From IMG/VR virus record IMGVR_UViG_3300031788_000121, positions 1 to 21,666 of that record: a DNA stretch of 21,666 bases, one strand, 5' to 3'. How positions within the stretch are numbered: the stretch's first letter is position 1; every line of letters starts with the position of its first letter. Below, in pieces: positions 1 through 6,617 of the stretch. The position numbers were made by a program, and so were the translations under genes. Below the pieces are notes generated by a model, which searched no databases, was not told the DNA's origin, and saw only the letters and a list, made by a program, of their open reading frames with translations. This DNA comes from a virus.

Positions 1-423
1 GAGGTAATGCTATAGGCACCTGTTCCTGTCCTTACCAGCAATCCATTAGAAGCCAATGAAGACAGCCCCTGAAGTTCTAAACCTAATGTCGCTGTAATGA
101 CCCCGCTTGTCGTGACAGGTGACCCTGTAATCGTTAGCCCCGGGCTGCCCGTTAAACCTACAGAGGTCACCGTTCCCCCCGATGAAGAAGGAGAAACCCA
201 GGTGCCGTCCCCCCTTAAAAAGGTCGTGGTCGTTCCAGGGTAAGGATTGGTGCTGTAAGCTCCCGAACCCGTTCTTACGAGCAGTCCATTTGAAGACAAA
301 AGAGACAATCCCTGAAGCTCCGTTCCAAGCGTGATATTCATTATACCGCTTGAGGTGACAGGCGATCCTGAAATCGTTAGTGCCGTTCCCCCTGTGAGTC
401 CGACAGAAGTAACGGAACCGCCT
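1..423 (-). repeat. 81-residue (243-bp) tandem repeat in tail fibre
   Basis: One copy occupies about 181-423 and the next about 1-180, cut by the edge. Both encode VTSVGLTG, then LTI(S/T)GSPVT(S/T)SG, then L-LQGLS, then SNGLLVRTG-GAYS. Aligned positions lie 243 nt apart, for example GAGGTCACCGTTCCCCC at 163-179 against GAAGTAACGGAACCGCC at 406-422. The DNA has diverged at silent sites while the protein is conserved, so the duplication is old and maintained. More copies may lie beyond the window. Confidence 0.8.
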
Positions 424-1691
424 CCATGAGAATCCACATAAGCTTTAGTCGCTGCGTCTTGAGGATTGAGCGGATTGGCTAAATTGATCAAGTTATACCC
501 ACCCATCGAGAAACTTGATGTGGGAGTCGCAAACAGATTAAGCGGCTTTGCTAATACAGCGGTTGAAAAGTCCGTAATGGCTGAAGACGTCCATGTATGA
601 GCGTCCACATAGGCAATACTGGGGACGCTGAGATTAGAGCGCGCAAGAGTCACATTATTGACATCCGACAAGTTATTCGAAACCTCAAGAAAAGAAGAAG
701 CCCCATAACCAAACTGCATAAAAGTGACAGGGTCGCTTCCCACTGTGGCAACAATAGACGTTTGCAACCATGAGCTTCCATTATTTGCCGTACCGCTTTC
801 AATGACAATGTAATTTCCTGGCGTCATTTGGTCAGCCATATCATAATCACCGGTACGGGTTAAAATCCATGCAACGCTTGACGATCCAACATTTGTAACC
901 GCGTAAATTCCATTTTGAGCACGCAGTGTTTGATTTTTGACAAGAATGCGATCACCCAAGGAAGGGGTATAGCCATCGATGGAAAGAGTCGCAAAGGTTC
1001 CTGAATTAGTGAGTGTTGCTCCCACTCCTGAAGAACCATTGGCGTAAGTTGCTGTCAAATTCGTGGTTGTCGCTGCTTTACAAGGGCTTTTGAAATCAAA
1101 TCCTGCACTAAGTGCATCCACGTAGTTCTTTGTCGCTGCATCGGTTGAAGAAACAGGATCGGCTAGATTCGTAACTTTGTTCCAATTCATGCTCACATTG
1201 GATTGAGGCGGTAAAATTTCATCAAGAGTTTGTGTCAACGTGGTAACGATAGGGGAAGATAAAGAACCTGAGCCTGTAACCGCTCCTGTCAATGTTAAAG
1301 CTGAGGATCCACCCTGACTGTCTACATAAGACTTTGTCGCGAACTGTTGAGCAGAAGTTGGATTAACACCAGAAACAGGTATATTAAATGTGACCTGTGT
1401 GGACGTAATATTAAAAAGGGTTGTTCCTGTTGGGCTTGCCCCCAGAAAGCTCAGAAAAGATAGAGAGCCAGTAGTATCAGAGCTATTCGTTGTATGACAA
1501 AATCTGAAACCGTTTAAAAGGTAGTTTTGAAACTCAAGAAGCGTCTGGGAAGAAACAGTAGACGTGGGCGTAAAGCTATTGCTTAGACGCTGAGTTGAAA
1601 AACTTTGTCCAAAAATAAAATTCTGATAAGCTCCCAGAATTTGCAAATCAGGTTTTAAACTTGAAACTGTTAAGGATGATGTTATACCCAT
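1..1691 (-). CDS. Large tail fibre protein, 3' end outside window
   Basis: An uninterrupted minus-strand frame starts at ATG 1691-1689 and runs off the left edge (563 codons visible). The ATG overlaps the stop of the upstream coiled-coil gene by 10 nt. Three copies of the tail-fibre motif (D)AATK-YVD are visible: FATKSYVDSQ, DAATKNYVDAL and DAATKAYVDSH. A central domain carries GDRILVKNQ, AQNGIYAV and TANNGSSWLQT, a signature often seen in phage fibre/baseplate appendage proteins. The left part holds 81-residue repeats that begin SVTSVGLTG and contain LTISGSPVTSSG, LQGLS and SNGLLVRTG. The protein is Ser/Thr/Gly-rich and beta-like, as expected for a trimeric host-recognition fibre. Receptor and C-terminal domain cannot be seen. 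No strong Shine-Dalgarno sits at the usual spacing, so translation probably depends on coupling to the gene before it. Confidence 0.85.
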   Translation of the reverse strand, partial: MGITSSLTVSSLKPDLQILGAYQNFIFGQSFSTQRLSNSFTPTSTVSSQTLLEFQNYLLNGFRFCHTTNSSDTTGSLSFLSFLGASPTGTTLFNITSTQVTFNIPVSGVNPTSAQQFATKSYVDSQGGSSALTLTGAVTGSGSLSSPIVTTLTQTLDEILPPQSNVSMNWNKVTNLADPVSSTDAATKNYVDALSAGFDFKSPCKAATTTNLTATYANGSSGVGATLTNSGTFATLSIDGYTPSLGDRILVKNQTLRAQNGIYAVTNVGSSSVAWILTRTGDYDMADQMTPGNYIVIESGTANNGSSWLQTSIVATVGSDPVTFMQFGYGASSFLEVSNNLSDVNNVTLARSNLSVPSIAYVDAHTWTSSAITDFSTAVLAKPLNLFATPTSSFSMGGYNLINLANPLNPQDAATKAYVDSHGGGSVTSVGLTGGTALTISGSPVTSSGIMNITLGTELQGLSLLSSNGLLVRTGSGAYSTNPYPGTTTTFLRGDGTWVSPSSSGGTVTSVGLTGSPGLTITGSPVTTSGVITATLGLELQGLSSLASNGLLVRTGTGAYSIT

Positions 1692-3097
1692 TCTAAATCA
1701 TAATCTCCGTTAAAAAAATTCCACATAAAAGTCCAGTTAACTGTTGTGTCTATAGGGGCATTCAGCGTTCCACTCCCAACTGATTCACCCGTCAAAGTGA
1801 TATTCGCTGCATAAGTAGGCGGCACTCCACCCCCACCGCCACTCCCAAACAAACCACTCAAGAAACTAAAAAATCCCTGAGCCGCAGAAATACCGCCAAG
1901 AGCAGCCAAACCAGCATCAATTGCCGCAATATCCGCAGCAAGAGTGGCAACCTCTCCTTCAAGCACAGCGATCTCAGTTTGAATGGCTGCGATATCCCCC
2001 TCAAGGGCGGAAATCTCTGTTTGCAATACCCCAAGTTCTGCCAGGATTTCCTCAAGCTGAGCTTCAACGGCAACTTGCCAATCCTGAAGGCTCTCAACAG
2101 CAGCTTGAAGCAAAGCTAGTTCAGATTCCAGGGCTGCAAGGTCAGCTTGAAGCTCGGCAATTTCTGTTAATATTTCTTCCAGTTGCGCCTCAGCGGCGGC
2201 CTGCCAATTTTGAAGCTCGGCGATTTCCTCCTCAAGAATAGAAATCTCATCCTGTATCTCGGTAATCTGTTCTTCAAGTTCCGTGACATCGCCTTCTATT
2301 TCTTCAACAGTTTCTTCCAAGTTGCTGAGGTCATCGGACTCGACAGGCCTATTATTCTCATCGCCTCGCCATATTTTTTTATAGGTTAAAAAAGCAACGC
2401 TTAAAACGCCTTCCTCATTCACCCATACAAGACCATCTCCGCCAAGTTCATCTAAAGCTTGTGCATCCGTAAAGCTGTAAGAATCCTGAAGCCCATAAAG
2501 AGCCTTTAAGGGAGCAGGAATGAGAGCCATCGCAGGGTTTGGCCAGCCGTAATTCACTGTCCGCGTTTGCACAATAAAGCCGCTGACATCAAACCGCTTC
2601 AGCAGTTGAGCGATTTTGGCTTGTGCCAGAGCGTAGGAGCTTGAAATACTTGTTTGCCAGGCTGTATAAGGCGCAGAAGAGCTTCCAATGAATATTTGTC
2701 CAAGGATAGGCCCACTCATCACCCAGTCTAAGGGAGAGAGAGGGTTCCAGTCAGGATTAGGAATAGGAATGTTGGGCAATAATCCCGTTGGGTCAGGGAA
2801 AATGGCAGCCCCCAAGATTGGCAAATTGTTCACGTTAATCTGCTGCGTCGGGGTCGCAATATTCTCAAAATTACCGATGAAAAGCTGTCCATAAGGAAGC
2901 GTCAAAGCTCTGCGCCGTAACCGCATCAAATCCAGCTTGATATCAATCAGCACAGGAGACTCTTGAGGGCGCCCCTGTTTGTTGCCTTCCCGGCAATACC
3001 ATTGCTGAAGATCAGGAAATAAAAGCTCTACGTCAGCATGTCTCAACCCTGTAACGGGAGAAAGCCAGAGATCAGTATAGCCAGGCATCTTCTTCAT
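1682..3097 (-). CDS. Coiled-coil tail appendage/fibre-associated protein
   Basis: 471 residues. Residues 1-250 form a globular, Pro/Trp-rich region with no motif I recognise. Residues about 258-400 are an almost perfect Leu/Ile/Glu heptad coiled coil. Within it, LQNWQAAAEAQLEEIL (from 295) recurs as LQDWQVAVEAQLEEIL (from 337), a 42-residue, six-heptad duplication. A Gly-rich hinge (about 418-425) leads to a C-terminal tail-fibre motif, ITLTGESVGSGTLNAPIDTT (433-452). The architecture of head, trimeric stalk and short beta end suggests a virion fibre or a connector for the large fibre encoded next. ATG 3097 overlaps the patatin stop (ATGA), and an in-frame ATG at 3088 is an alternative start. 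Adhesin or chaperone roles are not excluded. Confidence 0.7.
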   Translation of the reverse strand: MKKMPGYTDLWLSPVTGLRHADVELLFPDLQQWYCREGNKQGRPQESPVLIDIKLDLMRLRRRALTLPYGQLFIGNFENIATPTQQINVNNLPILGAAIFPDPTGLLPNIPIPNPDWNPLSPLDWVMSGPILGQIFIGSSSAPYTAWQTSISSSYALAQAKIAQLLKRFDVSGFIVQTRTVNYGWPNPAMALIPAPLKALYGLQDSYSFTDAQALDELGGDGLVWVNEEGVLSVAFLTYKKIWRGDENNRPVESDDLSNLEETVEEIEGDVTELEEQITEIQDEISILEEEIAELQNWQAAAEAQLEEILTEIAELQADLAALESELALLQAAVESLQDWQVAVEAQLEEILAELGVLQTEISALEGDIAAIQTEIAVLEGEVATLAADIAAIDAGLAALGGISAAQGFFSFLSGLFGSGGGGGVPPTYAANITLTGESVGSGTLNAPIDTTVNWTFMWNFFNGDYDLEWV

Positions 3098-4176
3098 GCG
3101 GTCAGATGTCCTAAAAAGTTAGTGATATTCGACATATCGGCTTCAAATTGCTCTGAAGCGGATTGCTGCATGTAGCTAAAAAAAGAGGGGTCAAAGTTAT
3201 CCAGCTCGATATCTCGCGTAGAATCCAAGCTATAATTAAAGCGATAATAATAAACATTTTGTAAGGTATAGAGGCTCTGAAGTTTAAGATTGGAATTAAC
3301 TGCTTCCTGGCAGCCTGTAATGCCCACATCAATAAGCTTCAAAAGAAGCTGCATATTATCAAGGATATTCGGCTGTCCTTTCATATGCTCAATGTGACGG
3401 GCGTGTTCGGGATAGACAATTTTCAGCTTTTCAAGTTCTGCATGTTTCTGAGCTTGTGTGATCGTCTCAGGTGTTCCAATCTCTCCCAACCCTGTTCCCA
3501 CTGACAAGACACAAAAGCGATTGGCTGTGGGGTTGAGCATTTGACCCAAAGTAAGAGCAATTTCTGCGGGATTATTTTGCTGTACGCCGCCATCTATAAA
3601 GTTAATCCCCGCATAAACGCTCGGAGGAGCAAAAACAGCCGTGGGAAAATAAAGTGGGGCTGATGCGGTTGCCAGAGCTATATTCGCAGCCAACTCATTT
3701 TGACCAATAAATCCAGGCATGGTGACATTGGAAAAGAAGACAGGAACGTCCGCATCCTGATTATAGGATGTAATCATGACGTTTGTTTTCATGTCCTGAA
3801 GCGTTTGAGTGGGGAGAACACTGTTAATCGTGCTGATCAGTCCTGTATTGGGATAGAAAGTAGACAGAGGCCATCCTGCGGTCATCACAATGCCCTTTGT
3901 CACCCAGCCTGCACGACCACCCAAAGCGCAATCAAAAATACTGGCACCATTGTCGATGAAAAGCTGCTGCATCTGGGCAGGCGTGAGTCCGTAGGCATAC
4001 GCCAATGCCTGAATTCCCCCGATGCTGGTGCCGGTGATCACATCAAAGTACTTCCAAATCTCTGCGGGATTAATGCCCCAAAGCTGGACGAACTGCTGTA
4101 AGAAGGTCGCCGAGATGTATCCACGAATACCACCTCCGTCGAGAGAAAGAATGCGAATGGTTTTAGATGAACCCAT
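3094..4176 (-). CDS. Patatin-like phospholipase (lipid acyl hydrolase)
   Basis: 360 residues, a single complete patatin domain. The oxyanion-hole loop DGGGIRG is at 13-19, the nucleophile elbow GTSIGG at 49-54 (Ser51), and the catalytic DGG at 195-197 (Asp195). All dyad elements are therefore intact, and phospholipase A/lysophospholipase activity on membrane lipids is expected. There is no signal peptide or membrane segment, so the protein is cytoplasmic, packaged, or released by lysis. It sits 2 nt after a small structural-type gene and overlaps the next gene by ATGA, without a clear Shine-Dalgarno of its own, so it is translationally coupled to tail genes. The C-terminal 120 residues are helical and lack a recognisable partner domain. 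The fold is certain; substrate and target membrane are unknown. Confidence 0.93.
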   Translation of the reverse strand: MGSSKTIRILSLDGGGIRGYISATFLQQFVQLWGINPAEIWKYFDVITGTSIGGIQALAYAYGLTPAQMQQLFIDNGASIFDCALGGRAGWVTKGIVMTAGWPLSTFYPNTGLISTINSVLPTQTLQDMKTNVMITSYNQDADVPVFFSNVTMPGFIGQNELAANIALATASAPLYFPTAVFAPPSVYAGINFIDGGVQQNNPAEIALTLGQMLNPTANRFCVLSVGTGLGEIGTPETITQAQKHAELEKLKIVYPEHARHIEHMKGQPNILDNMQLLLKLIDVGITGCQEAVNSNLKLQSLYTLQNVYYYRFNYSLDSTRDIELDNFDPSFFSYMQQSASEQFEADMSNITNFLGHLTA

Positions 4177-4178
4177 CG

Positions 4179-4655
4179 CTACTGCGCCAGAACACTATAG
4201 ACAACTGAAAGAGTCAGCATACTTCCAGAATCACCCCCCAAAGGATCAGCCCCTGATATGCCTTGACCAATCATGAAGACAAGAGCGGCATTGCTCAGAG
4301 AGAGTTTGCTCATTTGTCCAGGATACGGATTAGCCGCCACAAACGAGGAAGATGTTCCTTGAGCAGCACCGATAACACTCTGACCACCAAAACTGTTTGA
4401 GACGAGGAAGGGAGAAGGAATAGTGCCGCCTGTTGTATCAGGCTGAGTCGGAATAAGATAAAATCCTATGAGATTACTTACGTTCGTAAACGGTGCATTT
4501 TTGTAAATATACGTTGCTGTCGCCTTTTCAAAGACATTGATAAATCCTGTGGAGGCAGGAGCAATGATAATTGGCACGGAATTGAGGGTCAGAATATCAC
4601 TCTGAGCCAATCGTATAGAAGTTGAAATCTGAATTTGAGCAGAGGTCGAAGGCAT
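4179..4655 (-). CDS. Small beta-rich protein at head of tail module, unknown function
   Basis: About 158 residues starting MPSTSAQ. I prefer ATG 4655 over the upstream ATG 4673 because AGGAA (4667-4663) lies 7 nt before it, while the upstream ATG has no ribosome-binding site. The sequence is rich in Ser, Thr, Ile, Val and Gly with alternating hydrophobics (for example LTLNSVPIIIAPAST, MLTLSVVYSVLAQ) and has no signal peptide. This looks like a beta-sandwich of the kind found in phage virion or fibre-associated proteins. It is the first gene of a packed minus-strand unit (this gene, patatin, coiled-coil protein, tail fibre) with spacings of 2, -4 and -10 nt. No family is recognised. Confidence 0.65.
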   Translation of the reverse strand: MPSTSAQIQISTSIRLAQSDILTLNSVPIIIAPASTGFINVFEKATATYIYKNAPFTNVSNLIGFYLIPTQPDTTGGTIPSPFLVSNSFGGQSVIGAAQGTSSSFVAANPYPGQMSKLSLSNAALVFMIGQGISGADPLGGDSGSMLTLSVVYSVLAQ

Positions 4656-4689
4656 CGGTAAATTCCTGAGCATATATAAAATAAGCGGA

Positions 4690-4761
4690 GGAACCTATCG
4701 AAAACAGAAAAACAATGGCTGGAGACCTATCATTTCGTCATATTAACGATAGGTTCCAGCC
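4690..4761 (-). terminator. Terminator-like hairpin with competing alternative stem
   Basis: On the plus strand, GGCTGGAGACCTATC (4717-4731) is complementary to GATAGGTTCCAGCC (4748-4761), giving a 14-bp stem with one bulged base and a 16-nt loop. In the minus transcript the hairpin is followed by ATTGTTTTTCTGTTTT, so it resembles an intrinsic terminator for the lipoprotein gene upstream. A third segment, GGAACCTATCG (4690-4700), pairs perfectly over 11 bp with CGATAGGTTCC (4747-4757), using the same arm and placing the U tract in a loop. The two structures exclude each other, as in an attenuator. It sits directly before the tail/patatin unit. Confidence 0.6.
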
Positions 4762-4806
4762 TATTTGGACTTTACTATGAATGATACTGCGGTTCAATAA
4801 AAACCA

Positions 4807-5007
4807 TTATTTCCATCCATGATGGTATTCATGGTCTTTTTCAAGATGCTCAAGACGCTTTTTAGCAATGGCATGTTCTTGGCTCTCAAGCTCTTCCTCT
4901 TCCTTCAGCGCCTCATCTGCAACCTCTAAAGCTTCTTCTTCCCAGAAGGTCAGAGGGATTTGGCAGGCAGCGAGAAACAAGCAAAAACATAAACTGAAAA
5001 TCTTCAT
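4807..5007 (-). CDS. Small predicted lipoprotein
   Basis: About 66 residues. The N-terminus MKIFSLCFCLFLAAC is a lipoprotein signal peptide with lipobox LAAC, so the mature protein starts at the lipidated Cys15. The mature part is short, very acidic then mixed-charge and helical (EEEALEVADEALKEEEELES, then KKRLEHLEKDHEYHHGWK). ATG 5007 is preferred over the adjacent ATG 5010 because AAGGAA is better spaced from it. A promoter-like element with a dyad lies upstream and a terminator-like hairpin downstream, so it may be a self-contained cargo gene. An outer-membrane spanin subunit is possible by size and lipobox, but the Pro-rich mature region of Rz1-type proteins is missing. A surface-exclusion role is equally possible. 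Confidence 0.7.
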   Translation of the reverse strand: MKIFSLCFCLFLAACQIPLTFWEEEALEVADEALKEEEELESQEHAIAKKRLEHLEKDHEYHHGWK

Positions 5008-5068
5008 CATTAATTCCTTTCTGGTTGATGGTGTCCAGTGGCGTAGGGGTGTTGTATCGTTGTGATAT

Positions 5069-5116
5069 TCGTTATAGAATTCTTCGCATATATAACGAGA
5101 CGACTATTGTGGTCAA
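5069..5116 (-). promoter_or_regulatory. Promoter overlapping an 8-bp dyad, before lipoprotein gene
   Basis: On the minus strand, TTGACC (5116-5111) and TATATA (5094-5089) are separated by 16 nt, a plausible sigma-70 promoter pointing at the lipoprotein gene. A perfect 8-bp inverted repeat, TCGTTATA (5069-5076) and TATAACGA (5091-5098), overlaps the -10 region and presumed start site, which is where a repressor would bind. The rest of 5011-5130 holds no ORF. Confidence 0.5.
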
Positions 5117-5130
5117 CAAAATGATGCGTT

Positions 5131-5520
5131 TCATGATTTAGATTTTGATTGAGGTGTCGGCGTTAATTCATTCAATTCCCGATAAGAGACAAATGTGTTG
5201 AAAAGATTATCAACATAATCCGAATAAGCGTAAAGCGTATCTTCTGGCTCCATTGTAAAAGAACATTCCTTGAAAATATCAATACTATCTTTGGCCGCTA
5301 GAGTTCTATTGGATACAACAGGATACTCTACAGGCACAGGTGTTGGTTCTCCCTCCTCTCGCAACAAATAAAGCGAGAAGAGGATTGTAGAATCTGTTTG
5401 ATTCGATATGATCAGTCCATCAATGATACATCCAAACTGTGACCCAAAAATGAGAGATGGCGTTGAGCTAATCTCTTTTGTGGGATGCTGCTTGAAATTA
5501 ACAAAAGGATAGGCAGTCAT
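5131..5520 (-). CDS. Small phage virion-type protein, unknown
   Basis: 129 residues. A beta-rich pattern reads GLIISNQTDSTILFSLYLLR, then NRTLAAKDSIDIFK, then MEPEDTLYAYSDYVDNLFNTFVSY. It resembles small jelly-roll-like phage proteins in which a 'nice surface, then base-level, then max-depth amplitude' type of strand order recurs next to tail genes, but I cannot name the family. There is no signal peptide. The C-terminus is a Ser/Lys tail. It begins 5 nt after the stop of the preceding 69-residue gene, so the two are co-transcribed. Its place at the start of the second minus-strand block suggests a minor virion component or a fibre-assembly factor. Confidence 0.6.
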   Translation of the reverse strand: MTAYPFVNFKQHPTKEISSTPSLIFGSQFGCIIDGLIISNQTDSTILFSLYLLREEGEPTPVPVEYPVVSNRTLAAKDSIDIFKECSFTMEPEDTLYAYSDYVDNLFNTFVSYRELNELTPTPQSKSKS

Positions 5521-5525
5521 AATGC

Positions 5526-5735
5526 TTAATGAATCACTGAAACAAGACTTTGGATGGACTGAAGAGAATTCATTGCTTCAGAAACAACCTTCTGAAGTTC
5601 TGCGACTAAAGCGCGATATTCTTCAGTTTCTTCTCCACTGTATTGGAAAATTTTTGAGGCGTGTGCCTGAATGAACTGAGCATCAATGGCAAAGTCTGAA
5701 ACACTTTTGAGACCGTTCCGATTTGGTAATATCAT
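5526..5735 (-). CDS. Small helical protein, unknown
   Basis: 69 residues, helical and weakly acidic, with heptad-like spacing in the second half (EEYRALVAELQKVVSEAMNS). There is no signal peptide or membrane segment. A Shine-Dalgarno AAAGGAG sits 10 nt before ATG 5735. It is the first gene of the minus-strand block that resumes after the plus-strand cargo genes and lies 5 nt before its downstream neighbour. It diverges from the PLD gene across a 75-bp gap. No family is recognised; a small assembly chaperone for the following virion-type protein is one possibility, but only a guess. Confidence 0.6.
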   Translation of the reverse strand: MILPNRNGLKSVSDFAIDAQFIQAHASKIFQYSGEETEEYRALVAELQKVVSEAMNSLQSIQSLVSVIH

Positions 5736-5810
5736 TTTAAAATTTCTCCTTTAATTTAAACAAAGGTATATTAGGGCGTACGTTCAATAAAATCAACGAA
5801 AGAGAATAAA

Positions 5811-6449
5811 ATGAAACGAATTAACTTATGGATGATTATTATGAGCTTGCTCATTTCTCCATCTTTTTCCAAAACGCAAGTTTGTTTTACTCCTCAGGAA
5901 CAATGCCTCCCCATGGTGTTAGAGAGTATCAGGAATGCCCAAAAGTATATCTGGGTGCAAGCCTACTACTTCACCTCAAAACCTGTCGCCATTGCTCTTG
6001 TGAAAGCGCATAAGCGTGGTGTCGAGGTGCGCGTGGTAGTGGATTCATCCCAGAAGAACGATACCTATGGCGTGCTTTCCTATCTCACAAGGTGCGGTAT
6101 CCCTGTGCAGATAGACGACAAAGTCAAAATCGCCCATAGCAAGGTCATGATTCTTGACGGGTTGGTCGTGCTGACAGGAAGTTACAACTGGACTGACGCC
6201 GCAGAAAAATCAAATGCCGAGAATCTGCTGGAAATTACGCAAGAACAGGAGACCATTGACCGCTATATCGGGAATTTCAAGCGGCGCGCCGATAAATCAA
6301 CGGCGTTTGAGCCGATAAAGCCTGTTAACGATAATCAGGAAGAAATGAAGAAGAAGGAAGATGCCTTAAAGAAAGAGAGCGAAAAGAAAATACTTAATCT
6401 CAACCGAGCCTTCCTGAAAGGTCTCAATTTGGGAAGCAAGAAGAAATAG
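5811..6449 (+). CDS. Secreted phospholipase D/Nuc-family HKD enzyme
   Basis: 212 residues. Residues 1-20 are a signal peptide (basic MKR, then LWMIIMSLLISPSFS). One HKD motif is present, H109-S-K111-VMIL-D116, followed by GSYNWTDAAEKSNAEN (123-138), the hallmark of the small bacterial Nuc-type PLD proteins that act as dimers. YYFTSKPVAIALVKAHKRGVEVRVVVD (52-78) matches the conserved N-terminal half of that fold. Known relatives include the plasmid nuclease Nuc and the rickettsial Pld. Expected activity is phosphodiester hydrolysis (nucleic acid or phospholipid) in the periplasm or outside the cell. A Lys-rich amphipathic tail (177-212) extends beyond the usual domain. It is the first plus-strand gene after a strand switch, which fits phage-borne cargo. 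The ribosome-binding site (AAGAGAA) is weak. Confidence 0.93.
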   Translation: MKRINLWMIIMSLLISPSFSKTQVCFTPQEQCLPMVLESIRNAQKYIWVQAYYFTSKPVAIALVKAHKRGVEVRVVVDSSQKNDTYGVLSYLTRCGIPVQIDDKVKIAHSKVMILDGLVVLTGSYNWTDAAEKSNAENLLEITQEQETIDRYIGNFKRRADKSTAFEPIKPVNDNQEEMKKKEDALKKESEKKILNLNRAFLKGLNLGSKKK

Positions 6450-6458
6450 GGTGAGGGC

Positions 6459-6487
6459 TTGACATAATCATTCTAATTGCTAGAATG
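6459..6487 (+). promoter_or_regulatory. Strong sigma-70-like promoter with overlapping dyad
   Basis: TTGACA (6459-6464, perfect -35) and TAGAAT (6481-6486, 5 of 6 for -10) are 16 nt apart. A perfect 7-bp inverted repeat, CATTCTA (6469-6475) and TAGAATG (6481-6487) with 5 nt between, covers the spacer and the -10 box, so a dimeric repressor could occlude polymerase. It starts 10 nt after the PLD stop and drives the downstream plus-strand genes. Confidence 0.65.
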
Positions 6488-6496
6488 GTCGCAGTT

Positions 6497-6611
6497 GGTA
6501 GGCGCTTTGAACACCTACCCTGCTATATCAACATAGATAGCACCTATGAAGACACTGAAAGAAATATCCCAAAATATCTCCAAAATGTCAAGGTGCTCCT
6601 AATAATAGGAG
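6497..6611 (+). promoter_or_regulatory. Structured leader with sequestered ribosome-binding site
   Basis: Three local hairpins follow the promoter: GGTAGGCG/CACCTACC (6497-6519, one mismatch), TGCTAT/ATAGCA (6521-6542), and CTCCTA/TAGGAG (6596-6611, loop ATAA). The last contains the Shine-Dalgarno of the gene at 6618. AGCACCT (6539-6545) can also pair with AGGTGCT (6591-6597), which breaks both the second and third hairpins. This is an arrangement that could switch translation. No known riboswitch class is recognised. Confidence 0.45.
6546..6602 (+). CDS. Possible 18-residue leader peptide
   Basis: ATG 6546 opens an 18-codon frame, MKTLKEISQNISKMSRCS, ending in TAA at 6600-6602. The stop lies within the 5' arm and loop of the hairpin that hides the next gene's ribosome-binding site, so a ribosome finishing this peptide would open that hairpin. 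No good Shine-Dalgarno precedes it, and its expression is uncertain. Confidence 0.3.
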   Translation: MKTLKEISQNISKMSRCS

Positions 6612-6617
6612 AAAATA

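Noticed and set aside
3700-4101. 133-codon plus-strand ORF
   Set aside because: Antisense to the certain patatin gene and without protein-like features.
3094-4176. Patatin as a CBASS (CapV-type) defence effector
   Set aside because: No CD-NTase, ubiquitin-like accessory or second effector gene is near; its neighbours are tail genes on the same coupled transcript.
4673-4701. Promoter TCGATA-17-TATATA for the tail unit
   Set aside because: Transcription would start at about 4666, within the Shine-Dalgarno of the first gene, so it could not give a normally translated mRNA.
4690-4757. Invertible DNA segment between 11-bp inverted repeats
   Set aside because: Only 46 bp between repeats, no recombinase gene in the window, and the third pairing arm fits an RNA element better.
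6488-6520. tRNA D-arm-like string (GCAGTTGGTAGG)
   Set aside because: No acceptor stem, anticodon arm or T-loop consensus follows; the region instead folds as a simple hairpin.
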